NCBI GenBank assembly: GCA_028702975.1
Contig: JAQVNT010000007.1
Span: forward strand, 1 to 16,813
Direction of reading: 5' to 3'
DNA: 16,813 bases
DNA from: Candidatus Delongbacteria bacterium
GTDB taxonomy: Bacteria; UBA4055
Shown in pieces: positions 7,458 through 14,900 of this stretch. The translations under genes and the position numbers were made by a program. Under the pieces are notes generated by a model. It was not told the DNA's origin and did no database searches. It saw nothing but the letters and a program-made list of their open reading frames with translations. How positions within the stretch are numbered: the first letter of the stretch is position 1; each line of letters starts with the position of its first letter.

Positions 7458-8303
7458 CTAGTTTACTATCATGTTGTCAATAAGTCTCGTTGTACCGAAT
7501 CTGACCGCAAGTAAAAGAACAAGTTTGTTTTTCTTGATCGATCTTATATCAGAAAGGTCTGAGGCATTTCTAAGCTCTGCATATTCGATATCCGCAAGTT
7601 TCTCTGAAGATATCAGCTCTGTTACTTTAGTCAGAATTTCGCTTTTGGTTTTAAATCTTATGAAATTATCCTTAACAAACTTAAGCGTTTTATTTAGAAC
7701 GACAGCGGCTTTTCTTTCATCTTTGCTCAAATAGGAATTTCTGCTGCTCATTGCCAGGCCGTCTTTTTCTCTTACCGTGTCCACTCCGATTATATCAACT
7801 GGCATGTTCAGTTCGTTAACGACTTTCTTCAGAATAGTATACTGCTGGTAGTCTTTTTTTCCGAAATATGCCTGATCGCACCCTGTGATGTTGAAGAGTT
7901 TGGTCACGACCGTAGCTACTCCGCTGAAATGACCCGGACGGGTTTTTCCGCAAAGTACATTTCCGACCGGTCCCACATCTATGTATGTAGAATATCCTTC
8001 CGGATACATTATGGTCTCGTCAGGAAAGAAAACAGCATCCGTTCCGATCGATTCAAGTTTTTCAAGGTCGCCTTTGAGGTCTCTCGGGTATCTGGCCAGA
8101 TCTTCTTTTGGTCCGAACTGAATAGGATTAACAAATATCGAATAGATCAGACAATCGCATTCGTTCCTTGCTTTTCTTCCCAGGGAAAGATGTCCTTCAT
8201 GGAGAGCTCCCATCGTAGGAACAAAGCCGATCCTTCTGTTCACGAGATCATATAGATTTGTAAAATCTCTTGTTTCAGATACAGTTCTCAGTATTTTGGG
8301 CAT
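7458..8303 (-). CDS. panC: Pantothenate synthetase (pantoate--beta-alanine ligase)
   Basis: PanC condenses pantoate and beta-alanine with ATP to give pantothenate, the precursor of coenzyme A, in the cytoplasm. The 281-residue length is normal. Visible motifs are PTMGALHEGHLSL (29-41) containing the HIGH-type ATP site (His35, His38), FVNPIQF (57-63), RPGHFSGVATVVTKLF (122-137), FGKKDYQQ (147-154) and REKDGLAMSSRNSYL (178-192), which contains the KMSKS-like segment. AAAGGAT lies about 6 bases upstream of the ATG. It follows panB by 12 bases. No panD (aspartate decarboxylase) gene is in this window. Confidence 0.97.
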   Translation of the reverse strand: MPKILRTVSETRDFTNLYDLVNRRIGFVPTMGALHEGHLSLGRKARNECDCLIYSIFVNPIQFGPKEDLARYPRDLKGDLEKLESIGTDAVFFPDETIMYPEGYSTYIDVGPVGNVLCGKTRPGHFSGVATVVTKLFNITGCDQAYFGKKDYQQYTILKKVVNELNMPVDIIGVDTVREKDGLAMSSRNSYLSKDERKAAVVLNKTLKFVKDNFIRFKTKSEILTKVTELISSEKLADIEYAELRNASDLSDIRSIKKNKLVLLLAVRFGTTRLIDNMIVN

Positions 8304-8315
8304 AAAACGATCCTT

Positions 8316-9116
8316 TCAGTATGATTCTTTATCAGAAGGGAATGTTCCTTTCTTTACGTCGTTTATGTATTCGTTCACTGCTTCAGTTATTATCGTGTTT
8401 ACATCTGTGTATTTTCTTACGAATTTAAAGTTAAGGTCCGGGTCAAATCCGAGCATGTCCGTAATTACCAGAACCTGTCCGTCGCAGAACGGTCCCGCGC
8501 CGATTCCGATTGTCGGTACAGTTACCGATCCGGAGACTTCTTTTGCCAGTGCAGCGGGGATCTTCTCGAGAACAATACCTGATACACCGGCTTTTTCAAG
8601 CAGAACAGCATCTCTTTTTAGTGTCTCGGCCTCTTCGTTGTTCTTTGCCCTGAGTTTATAGCTGCCAAATTCGTTTATTGACTGAGGTGTCAGGCCCAGG
8701 TGCCCGTACACGGGAATTCCTGATTCCGTAAGTTTCTCTATTACGGATACAACTCTTTCTCCGCCTTCTATCTTAATTGCGTTACATCCGGTTTCTTTCA
8801 TTATCCTGAATGCGTTCTCAAGTGCTTTTTCCGTTGATATCTGAAAGCTTCCGAAAGGCATATCAGCAACTACCAGAGGTCTCGCAGTGGCATCGACAAC
8901 GATCTTCGTGTGGTAAATTATCTGATCGACAGTTACCGGTATCGTTGTGGTTTTACCCTGAAATACCATGCCCAGAGAATCACCTACAAGTATCATATCG
9001 AGATCTGATCTGTCAAGGATCTTGGAAGTGTAAAAATCGTAAGCGGTCAGCGCAGCTATCTTTTTCCCTGCGGCTTTGTATTTTCTTAGATCAGAAACTG
9101 AAATTCTGTCACCCAT
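8316..9116 (-). CDS. panB: 3-methyl-2-oxobutanoate hydroxymethyltransferase
   Basis: PanB transfers a hydroxymethyl group from 5,10-methylenetetrahydrofolate to alpha-ketoisovalerate, giving ketopantoate, the first committed step of pantothenate synthesis. The 266 residues form a single TIM-barrel enzyme of usual length. Motifs are LTAYDF (23-28), VGDSLGMV (44-51) with the metal ligand Asp46, VVADMPFGSF (82-91), IEGG (116-119), GHLGLTPQ (138-145), VLEKIP (182-187) with the probable catalytic Glu184, TIGIGAG (202-208) and DMLG (220-223). GAGG lies upstream of the ATG at a normal distance. It is the first gene of the minus-strand operon, and the probable promoter is in the region shared with the divergent secreted-protein gene. 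Confidence 0.97.
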   Translation of the reverse strand: MGDRISVSDLRKYKAAGKKIAALTAYDFYTSKILDRSDLDMILVGDSLGMVFQGKTTTIPVTVDQIIYHTKIVVDATARPLVVADMPFGSFQISTEKALENAFRIMKETGCNAIKIEGGERVVSVIEKLTESGIPVYGHLGLTPQSINEFGSYKLRAKNNEEAETLKRDAVLLEKAGVSGIVLEKIPAALAKEVSGSVTVPTIGIGAGPFCDGQVLVITDMLGFDPDLNFKFVRKYTDVNTIITEAVNEYINDVKKGTFPSDKESY

Positions 9117-9145
9117 CTTAATACCTCACTTTTATGACAAGGGTT

Positions 9146-9174
9146 AAAATAAGCATAAACGCACTTAATTGCAA
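9146..9174 (-). promoter_or_regulatory. Candidate promoter for the panB-led operon
   Basis: On the minus strand, TTGCAA (9169-9174) and TATTTT (9146-9151) are separated by 17 bases. Each matches the sigma-70 consensus at four of six positions. It lies about 30 bases upstream of the panB ATG, a sensible distance. The match is modest in an AT-rich background. Confidence 0.35.
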
Positions 9175-9221
9175 GGTCGTAATTATTAATTCTTTAGTGG
9201 AAATACTGCCAAAAAGTTATG

Positions 9222-9250
9222 TTGACATTTGCTGAATCTTGAGTTAAATT
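9222..9250 (+). promoter_or_regulatory. Candidate sigma-70 promoter upstream of the secreted-protein gene
   Basis: A perfect -35 TTGACA (9222-9227) and a -10-like TAAATT (9245-9250, four of six) are spaced by 17 bases. Transcription would begin near 9257, leaving a leader of about 60 bases that includes the palindrome GTTTCGAAAC (9269-9278) and a purine-rich RBS region. Confidence 0.5.
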
Positions 9251-9268
9251 GCGCCGTTTTGAACAATG

Positions 9269-9278
9269 GTTTCGAAAC
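9269..9278. promoter_or_regulatory. 10-base perfect palindrome in a leader, possible operator
   Basis: GTTTCGAAAC is a perfect inverted repeat about 12 bases downstream of the predicted transcription start of the plus-strand gene. It could be a repressor site or may be chance. No second copy was noticed in the window. Confidence 0.2.
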
Positions 9279-9317
9279 AAAAGTTAAAGGAAAAAAAAGG
9301 AGAAAAAGGGGAGTTTG

Positions 9318-10073
9318 ATGAAAAAGTTTGTAATGATAGTGCTTATAGCGGCAACATCAATCCTGATATCACAGGACTGCGACCATTATAAGGCTGAAAT
9401 TGATTCTCTGATGGCGGAATTCAACGCGATCAAAGACAAGATGTCCGATCAGAATATTACAAGAGACGAATATGACGATCTGTACTCTATATACACTGAT
9501 GCATGGTCGGAGATCGTGGAAAAACAAAAAGAACAGAAGAAATGCATAGAAAGCATTAAGAAGACCGTAAAAGTAAAAGTCGAGCCGAAAAGACTGAATG
9601 AAGGCCTTCCTCAGATATTCGGGGTAAAATGGGGTTCATCCAGGCTTACTGCCAAAGAGAAGCTGAGGAACGCGGAAGGCCTCAAGATATCCGATACAGA
9701 CGAATCAATACTTGAATACAGGAACGGAAAACACTTCGGATACAGCGTTAATAAATGGCAGTTCAGTTTCAATAACAAAAAGATGTATGCATGCCAGATA
9801 ATCTATTCTTCAGATCCAAATAAGAATTCTTTGAAGCTGTATGAGGAAATAAGCTGTAAGTTGATCGAGAAATACGGCGAACCGAGCTACAATAAGAACA
9901 CATTTCCTTCCAGCTATAAGAGTGACAAGATAAAACTTTCCTCAATAAAGAACGGTTCGGTAACGATCTACAACAAATGGCTTTTTAAAAATGATGATGT
10001 GCTGAGGATCGGCATCAACGAGAATGGTGATGTGATGATGACTTACCTCGTTGAGAAATTACATAAAAAGTGA
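9318..10073 (+). CDS. Secreted protein of unknown function with coiled-coil N-terminal half
   Basis: The protein has 251 residues from ATG 9318. A TTG codon lies directly before it, but GGGGAG (9308-9313) is only one base from the TTG and four from the ATG, so I prefer the ATG. A Sec signal peptide (MKKFVMIVLIAATSILIS) is clear. Residues 20-85 are charged and helical and probably form a coiled coil, with Cys21 and Cys76. A separate globular domain seems to follow from about residue 100 (QIFGVKWGSSRLTAKEKL), including LIEKYGEPS (182-190) and ending in a mixed beta region. The FGVKWG...EKYGEP layout occurs in assorted periplasmic proteins of unknown role. It is divergent from panB and lies about 90 bases before apbE. 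It should be periplasmic or outer-membrane facing; no function is proposed. Confidence 0.8.
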   Translation: MKKFVMIVLIAATSILISQDCDHYKAEIDSLMAEFNAIKDKMSDQNITRDEYDDLYSIYTDAWSEIVEKQKEQKKCIESIKKTVKVKVEPKRLNEGLPQIFGVKWGSSRLTAKEKLRNAEGLKISDTDESILEYRNGKHFGYSVNKWQFSFNNKKMYACQIIYSSDPNKNSLKLYEEISCKLIEKYGEPSYNKNTFPSSYKSDKIKLSSIKNGSVTIYNKWLFKNDDVLRIGINENGDVMMTYLVEKLHKK

Positions 10074-10163
10074 AAGCGGATCTAAAAAAAAGCGTTTCAT
10101 ATTTAATAATTATTTTGAATTTTCACTTGCATTTAGACTGATAAAATGCTACTTTTACCCGCA

Positions 10164-11174
10164 ATGAAAATCTCGCATGTTATAAAATATGCTGTACTCG
10201 CCTGTTTTCTGGTGTCATGTGCAGGAATAGAAAAAGTGAAAGTCACTTCATCTTTTGTTGAGTTTTCAACAGATGTGAATATTTCACTCTTCGGGTTAGA
10301 TATACCTGACAGTTCAAAAACTTCACATATAATTTCAGCTTCCAGAGAGATATTCTCATACTTCAATTCTGAAATGAACCCGTATATTGAAACTTCTTCT
10401 CTGAACATCTTGAATTCAGCAGAACCTCATGTCAGAAAAGAGATACCGGTTCCACTGAGAGAAATTTTAAAGATATCAAAAAACCTCCACAAATATACTG
10501 ACAAGTACTTTAACGTGGCTGTACTTCCGGTTGTTGAACTATGGGGCTTTTATAATGAAAAGGAGCCTTCGAAACCTGATGAGCAACTCTTAATGGAAAC
10601 TTTGAAAATTTCCGATCTTGACTGTTACACTTTCCAGGGCGATTCATTCATTGTTTCAGATAAAAGATGCAGAATTGGACTTGGAGGTATCGCAAAGGGT
10701 TACGCCGTTGATTCAACGGCTCATTATCTTGATTTACAAGGTTACACGGATTTCATAGTGGAAGCAGGCGGTGATCTGGTCGTAAGATCCCCAAATGTCA
10801 AGAATATTGGAATAAAACATCCCAGAATTGAGAACATGCTGATAGATACAATATATGTCAGAAGCGGCGCTGTAGCTACTTCTGGAGACTATGAGAAGTT
10901 TATTGAAGCTGACGGAACCAGGTACTGCCACATAATAAATCCTTTCACAGGTTACGGTATTTCCGATATCATCTCGGTAACTGTGATCTCTGAAAAAACC
11001 TATCTGAGCGATGCGTTCGCTACTGCAGCTTTTGCAATGGGAAGAGAAAAAGCTGAGTACATTCTTGAGAAAAACAAACTTTCTGCCCTAATTTATTATT
11101 ACGGCAACGGGAAAATTGAAAAAAAAGAAATAAACATGGAAAATTATAAGAAACCTGTCGGATACGGCTTATAG
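10164..11174 (+). CDS. apbE: ApbE-family FAD:protein FMN transferase, lipoprotein
   Basis: ApbE attaches FMN covalently to a threonine of target proteins, such as Na+-translocating NADH:quinone reductase or Rnf subunits, in the periplasm. A lipobox LVSC follows a short signal, so the mature protein is probably lipid-anchored. Family motifs are LGGIAKGYAVD, EAGGDLVV, SGAVATSGDYE, HIINPFTG and the metal-binding DAFATAAFAMG near the C-terminus. An ATG also exists 18 bases upstream (10146). Neither start has a clear SD; I choose 10164 because MKISHVIKYAVLACFLVSC is a textbook lipoprotein signal. The pyrK-like gene follows after 4 bases, and both products are flavin or redox proteins. The substrate protein is not in the window. 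Confidence 0.92.
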   Translation: MKISHVIKYAVLACFLVSCAGIEKVKVTSSFVEFSTDVNISLFGLDIPDSSKTSHIISASREIFSYFNSEMNPYIETSSLNILNSAEPHVRKEIPVPLREILKISKNLHKYTDKYFNVAVLPVVELWGFYNEKEPSKPDEQLLMETLKISDLDCYTFQGDSFIVSDKRCRIGLGGIAKGYAVDSTAHYLDLQGYTDFIVEAGGDLVVRSPNVKNIGIKHPRIENMLIDTIYVRSGAVATSGDYEKFIEADGTRYCHIINPFTGYGISDIISVTVISEKTYLSDAFATAAFAMGREKAEYILEKNKLSALIYYYGNGKIEKKEINMENYKKPVGYGL

Positions 11175-11178
11175 CGTT

Positions 11179-11985
11179 ATGAAAGTAGGAAAAGGATATT
11201 ACGAAATATCTGCGAATATAATGTCGCTAAAAAAGGAGACTGAAAATGTCTATTGCGCAGTCCTTTCCGCCGGTAACGAGATGGGATCTTCTATTCCGGG
11301 TCAGTTTATAAATGTCCAGGTTTCACAAGAATTCAATTCTCCAGTTCTCAGAAGACCGTTCGCCGTTTCTTCAGTAAACGGTAATGAGTTCGAGTTCATA
11401 TTCAGCGTTGTAGGAAGAGGTACTAAACTGCTCGCCGGAATGCTTGAGACTCAAAAAACAATAAATGTTCTCGGCCCGCTTGGTAACGGTTTTATCGACG
11501 GAGAAGCTGGAAGAAAGCTACTTATTGCGGGAGGTCTGGGCATAGCGCCAATTAAAAGGCTTGCCGACCATTTTCATGACATGAATATACCGGTGACGAT
11601 ATTATGGGGCAACAGAACATCCGGCGATTTTTTCGATACGGTTCATTATAACAGAGAGAACTCTGAGATCCTATGCTCAACGGATGACGGTTCAAAAGGA
11701 TTTAAAGGCAATGTTCTTGATCTCTTAAAAAATGAGTTAGGTTCAGGCAATATCGGATCTTTAAACAATTATGATATTTTTGCCGTAGGACCTGATCCAA
11801 TGATGAGATCCGTTGCTGAATTCGTTGAGCGCAATAACGCAAGATGTCAGGTATCGCTTGAGACCCCGATGGCGTGCGGAATGGGTGTTTGTCAGGGTTG
11901 CGCGGTAAAAAAAAGAGATTCGGAAGGCTACTACCTTGTTTGTAAGGACGGTCCCGTATTCTATTCTGATCAGATAGTGTTTTAA
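11179..11985 (+). CDS. pyrK: PyrK-type FAD/2Fe-2S electron-transfer subunit (dihydroorotate dehydrogenase B)
   Basis: PyrK passes electrons from the PyrD subunit's FMN through FAD and a 2Fe-2S cluster to NAD+ during pyrimidine synthesis. The 268 residues show RRPFAVSS (58-65, FAD binding), VLGPLGNGF (97-105), AGGLGIAPIKRLAD (117-130, NAD-binding half), VGPDPMMRSVAEF (203-215) and the cluster site ETPMACGMGVCQGC with Cys233, Cys238 and Cys241 plus Cys255 in LVCKDGPVF. The C-x4-C-x2-C layout and KDGPVF end favour PyrK over NfnA-type relatives. It starts 4 bases after apbE and lies 21 bases before trpS. No pyrD is next to it, which is unusual, so a different partner dehydrogenase cannot be ruled out. 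Confidence 0.88.
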   Translation: MKVGKGYYEISANIMSLKKETENVYCAVLSAGNEMGSSIPGQFINVQVSQEFNSPVLRRPFAVSSVNGNEFEFIFSVVGRGTKLLAGMLETQKTINVLGPLGNGFIDGEAGRKLLIAGGLGIAPIKRLADHFHDMNIPVTILWGNRTSGDFFDTVHYNRENSEILCSTDDGSKGFKGNVLDLLKNELGSGNIGSLNNYDIFAVGPDPMMRSVAEFVERNNARCQVSLETPMACGMGVCQGCAVKKRDSEGYYLVCKDGPVFYSDQIVF

Positions 11986-12006
11986 ATTTATGGAAATTTT
12001 ATAAAG

Positions 12007-13020
12007 ATGGAAAACGAAAAAAGAAAAGTCATATTAAGCGGTATTAAGCCTACAGGGCAGCTTACGATAGGAAATTATATAGGGGCTATGAAGAATTTTA
12101 TCAGGCTTCAGGATGACTATGAAACGCTTTACATGGTGGCCGATCTCCACGCACTGACTGTGCCTCAGGAACCAAAGGAGCTCAGATATAAAACGCTATC
12201 TGTCATCGCTCAGTATATTGCAGTCGGGCTCGATCCTGAAAGAAGTAATCTTTTTATTCAGTCTCATGTGACGGGGCACACTGAACTATCATGGATTCTA
12301 GGATGTATTACCGGACTCGGTGAGCTCGGAAGGATGACGCAGTTCAAGGACAAGTCTTCAAAACCGGGCGCAAATATCAATGCGGGGCTGTTCACTTATC
12401 CGGTACTTATGGCATCGGATATTCTGCTTTACAACGCTGATTATGTTCCTGTCGGCGAAGATCAGAAGCAGCATGTGGAGCTTACGAGGGATATAGCAAT
12501 AAAATTCAACCATAAATACTCGGATACTTTTGTAGTTCCAGAGCCCATTATACCGAAATCAGGCGCAAGGATAATGGATCTTCAGAACCCGCTGGCAAAA
12601 ATGGGTAAAACAGACTCGGGGGAATCGGGAAGGATAGCTCTTATCGACGAACCGGCCATAGCTGCAAAAAGGATCAGAAGTGCAGTTACAGATTCCGGAA
12701 AGGAAATAACATATTCGGAGGGCGACGAAAAAGCCGGCATAAGAAATCTTCTCACAATTTACTCCAGCCTGACAGAAACACCGGTCGCAGATATAGAAAG
12801 ATCATATCTCGGTAAAGGCTACGCGGATTTCAAGAAAGATCTTGCCGATATAGTTGTCGAGAAGCTGACGCCCATAAAAAATAAGCATGATGATCTTATG
12901 AAAAATAAAGATTACCTGGAATCGGTACTGAAAAAAAACGCAGCGGACGCACAGGGAAAAGCTTACAGGATATTAAATAAGGTTTATAAAAAAGTAGGAT
13001 TAGTTCAATCTGTAAGATAA
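12007..13020 (+). CDS. trpS: Tryptophanyl-tRNA synthetase
   Basis: This class I synthetase charges tRNA-Trp with tryptophan. The 337 residues are typical in length. PTGQLTIGNYIGAM (15-28) holds the HIGH-like TIGN. YPVLMASDILLYNAD (131-145) and VGEDQKQHVELTRDIA (149-164) are the tryptophan-site and dimer-interface segments. AGIRNLLTIYSSL and YLGKGYADFKKDLADIVVEKL form the usual C-terminal helical part. The KMSKS loop is KMGKT (198-202) with GESGRIALID following, a noticeable variant. The ATG is preceded only by a weak SD-like GGAAATTTT, so translation may rely partly on coupling to pyrK, 21 bases upstream. Co-transcription with apbE and pyrK is likely from the short gaps. Confidence 0.96.
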   Translation: MENEKRKVILSGIKPTGQLTIGNYIGAMKNFIRLQDDYETLYMVADLHALTVPQEPKELRYKTLSVIAQYIAVGLDPERSNLFIQSHVTGHTELSWILGCITGLGELGRMTQFKDKSSKPGANINAGLFTYPVLMASDILLYNADYVPVGEDQKQHVELTRDIAIKFNHKYSDTFVVPEPIIPKSGARIMDLQNPLAKMGKTDSGESGRIALIDEPAIAAKRIRSAVTDSGKEITYSEGDEKAGIRNLLTIYSSLTETPVADIERSYLGKGYADFKKDLADIVVEKLTPIKNKHDDLMKNKDYLESVLKKNAADAQGKAYRILNKVYKKVGLVQSVR

Positions 13021-13032
13021 TTCATACTGAAT

Positions 13033-13039
13033 GGAGGAG
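13033..13039 (+). promoter_or_regulatory. Ribosome binding site that sets the phosphomutase start
   Basis: GGAGGAG sits a few bases before ATG 13043 and overlaps the earlier in-frame ATG at 13031. The earlier ATG therefore cannot use it, and the 13043 start is strongly preferred. Confidence 0.75.
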
Positions 13040-13042
13040 CTT

Positions 13043-14416
13043 ATGAACGAAAATATTTTTAGGGAATACGATATCAGGGGCGTTGTGGAAACTGACTTTA
13101 CGGCGGATTCAGTTATTAAGATAGCGCGGGCTTTTTCTACAATGATGATAAGAGAAGGGTATAAAAACTGTGCAGTTGGTTTCGATGCAAGACTGTCCGC
13201 AGATTTTCTGTTCTCGACTTTCACGAATACACTCAGGGATTGCGGCATAGATGTGATCTCGATCGGGCAGTGTACTTCTCCCATGCTCTACTTTGCTCAA
13301 ATACATTACAATTCGGATTCTGCAGTGATGATCACAGGTTCACATAATCCTTCCGACATGAACGGATTTAAGATGATCACAAAAGACTATGCAATTTTCG
13401 GCGAAAGGATCCAGCATCTGAAAGATCTGATCTTAAAAAACGACCTCATTATAAGGAGACCTGAAACACCTGCCGGCACTCTAAAAACTGTTTCTATAAG
13501 AGAAGAATACCTCGGTTACATGAAAGAGAATATTACTATGGGCAGCCGCAAACTCAATATCGTTGTTGACGGAGGGAACGGAACAGGCGGAGAAATAGCC
13601 TCTGAAATATTCAGGCATTTCGGGCACAATGTAACGGAACTCTATACGAAGCCCGACGGGACTTTTCCCAACCATCATCCTGACCCCACGGTCCCGGCAT
13701 ACATGACAGATCTAATCGCTAAAGTTAAAGAAACAAAGGCTGATCTCGGGATAGGATATGACGGAGACGCGGACAGGATCGGAGTCGTAACAGAGAATGG
13801 AAATATGCTTTTCGGCGACCATCTGATGCTGATTTTCGCAAAAGAGATACTGTCAAGAAAACCCGGAGCAACGATCATAGGCGAAGTAAAATGTTCTCAA
13901 ACGCTTTATGATTCGATAAACAAATTCGGCGGCAACGGAATAATGTGGAAAGCGGGTCATTCTCTGATCAAGGCCAAGATGAAAGAAACGAAGGCTGAAC
14001 TTGGTGGAGAGGTCAGCGGCCATATTTTCTTTAAGGACAGATTCTTCGGCCACGATGATGCGCTTTATGCGTCTCTCAGGCTTCTGGAAATATTGTCGCG
14101 AACCGATAAAAGTATTACCGGACTGCTTGCGGATGTTCCAAAGACCATCATGACTCCGGAGATAAGGCTTGACAGCGATGACGATAAAAAATTCGAGATC
14201 GTCAGGAAGGCTACCGAGTATTTCAAGTCCGAAGGATATAATGTTGTAGATGTTGACGGGGTCAGAGTTATCTTTGAAGACGGTTTCGGGCTTATCAGAG
14301 CTTCAAATACTCAGCCCGCTCTTGTACAGCGGTACGAAGCACAGTCTAAAGAAAGACTTGAAGCGATCATGAAGCTGATGCAGGATAAGCTCAAGGAAAT
14401 AGAGAAGTCTGTATAA
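13043..14416 (+). CDS. Phosphomannomutase/phosphoglucomutase
   Basis: This alpha-D-phosphohexomutase interconverts mannose or glucose 6- and 1-phosphates, feeding GDP-mannose or UDP-glucose for polysaccharide and LPS synthesis. From ATG 13043 it has 457 residues, the normal length. FREYDIRG (6-13) opens the protein, TGSHNP (98-103) holds the phosphoserine Ser100, YDGDADRIG (239-247) gives the metal ligands Asp240, Asp242 and Asp244, GGEVSGHIFF (321-330) is the sugar-binding loop, and RASNTQPALVQRYEA (419-433) is the phosphate-binding loop of domain 4. These favour the AlgC/ManB group over GlmM. The gaps are 22 bases after trpS and 31 bases before the HU gene. Confidence 0.93.
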   Translation: MNENIFREYDIRGVVETDFTADSVIKIARAFSTMMIREGYKNCAVGFDARLSADFLFSTFTNTLRDCGIDVISIGQCTSPMLYFAQIHYNSDSAVMITGSHNPSDMNGFKMITKDYAIFGERIQHLKDLILKNDLIIRRPETPAGTLKTVSIREEYLGYMKENITMGSRKLNIVVDGGNGTGGEIASEIFRHFGHNVTELYTKPDGTFPNHHPDPTVPAYMTDLIAKVKETKADLGIGYDGDADRIGVVTENGNMLFGDHLMLIFAKEILSRKPGATIIGEVKCSQTLYDSINKFGGNGIMWKAGHSLIKAKMKETKAELGGEVSGHIFFKDRFFGHDDALYASLRLLEILSRTDKSITGLLADVPKTIMTPEIRLDSDDDKKFEIVRKATEYFKSEGYNVVDVDGVRVIFEDGFGLIRASNTQPALVQRYEAQSKERLEAIMKLMQDKLKEIEKSV

Positions 14417-14447
14417 ATCTTTTAAATAAAATTGAAAGGAGTCTAAA

Positions 14448-14762
14448 GTGGAGCAAAAAAAGAAAGAAGTAAAAAAATTGACAAAATTTGACATCATCAA
14501 AAAGGTTCATGAAATAACAGGCCTTTCCTACAAAGAAACAGGCAGTGTTATAAACAATATGATAGAAGTGATAAAAGACAGCCTCAAAGATGATTTCGTC
14601 ATTGAACTCAGAGGGTTCGGAACCTTCAAAGTGGCTGAGAGAGCTGCAAGGATCGCTTACAAACCAAAAGGCAGAGAAAGGCTTGAAATACCTGAGAAAC
14701 GGGTTCCGGTATTCAAAGCGGTAAAAAGCCTGAAAGACAAAGTGAACAGAAGTAAAAAGTAA
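14448..14762 (+). CDS. HU/IHF-family DNA-binding protein, GTG start
   Basis: The 104 residues include a lysine-rich N-terminal extension of about 10 residues (MEQKKKEVKK), then the HU fold: helices TKFDIIKKVHEITGLSYKE and SVINNMIEVIKDSL, the core RGFGTF (55-60), the DNA-binding arm with its conserved proline in AYKPKGRE, and IPEKRVPVFKAVKSLKDKV. HU proteins bend and compact DNA as dimers. The GTG start is supported by AAAGGAGT about 6 bases upstream, and there is no nearby ATG. It is followed after 18 bases by the 29-residue basic gene. Which HU/IHF subgroup it belongs to cannot be decided by eye. Confidence 0.93.
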   Translation: MEQKKKEVKKLTKFDIIKKVHEITGLSYKETGSVINNMIEVIKDSLKDDFVIELRGFGTFKVAERAARIAYKPKGRERLEIPEKRVPVFKAVKSLKDKVNRSKK

Positions 14763-14780
14763 ATATAAAGGAGGAAGAAG

Positions 14781-14870
14781 ATGCCAAGCGGAAAAAAAAG
14801 AAAAAAACACAAGATCAATACTCATAAGAGAAAAAAGAGACTGAGAAGAAACAGGCATAAAAAGAAATAA
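14781..14870 (+). CDS. 29-residue basic AURKAIP1/COX24-like protein, possible ribosomal protein
   Basis: The protein begins MPSGKKRKKHK and ends RLRRNRHKKK, with THKRKK between. More than half its residues are Lys, Arg or His. This closely resembles the tiny AURKAIP1/COX24-domain proteins annotated in Bacteroidota. It also resembles, more distantly, mitochondrial mS38 and the actinobacterial small-subunit protein bS22 that sit near the decoding centre. A role on the 30S ribosome is inferred from that resemblance. Translation signals are excellent: AAAGGAGG at 14767-14774, then 6 bases to the ATG. It lies 18 bases after the HU gene and 3 bases before an intrinsic terminator stem, so it is the last gene of the operon. 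Confidence 0.85.
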   Translation: MPSGKKRKKHKINTHKRKKRLRRNRHKKK

Positions 14871-14873
14871 GTT

Positions 14874-14900
14874 AAAAGCGGGATTTTCCCGCTTTTTTTA
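14874..14900 (+). terminator. Rho-independent terminator after the COX24-like gene
   Basis: A 9-base-pair stem, AAAAGCGGG with CCCGCTTTT, closes a 5-base loop (ATTTT) and is followed by a T run (14893-14899). It begins 3 bases after the stop codon. On the other strand the same stem is followed by TTTTAACTT, so it can also serve the convergent HAD gene, whose stop codon lies in it. Confidence 0.9.

Noticed and set aside
10074..10163. Terminator between the secreted-protein gene and apbE
   Set aside because: TGAAAGC and GCGTTTCA flank an A run but pair over only five bases before mismatches, and no T run follows. Only weak promoter-like pieces (TTGAAT, GATAAA) were seen.
13031..13042. Earlier ATG of the phosphomutase gene
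   Set aside because: It overlaps the GGAGGAG that serves ATG 13043, and the family normally begins a few residues before FREYDIRG.
14391..14858. 155-codon minus-strand open frame
   Set aside because: It is antisense to the HU gene and the 29-residue basic gene. Its Phe/Leu-rich product is the mirror of Lys/Glu-rich coding DNA on the other strand.
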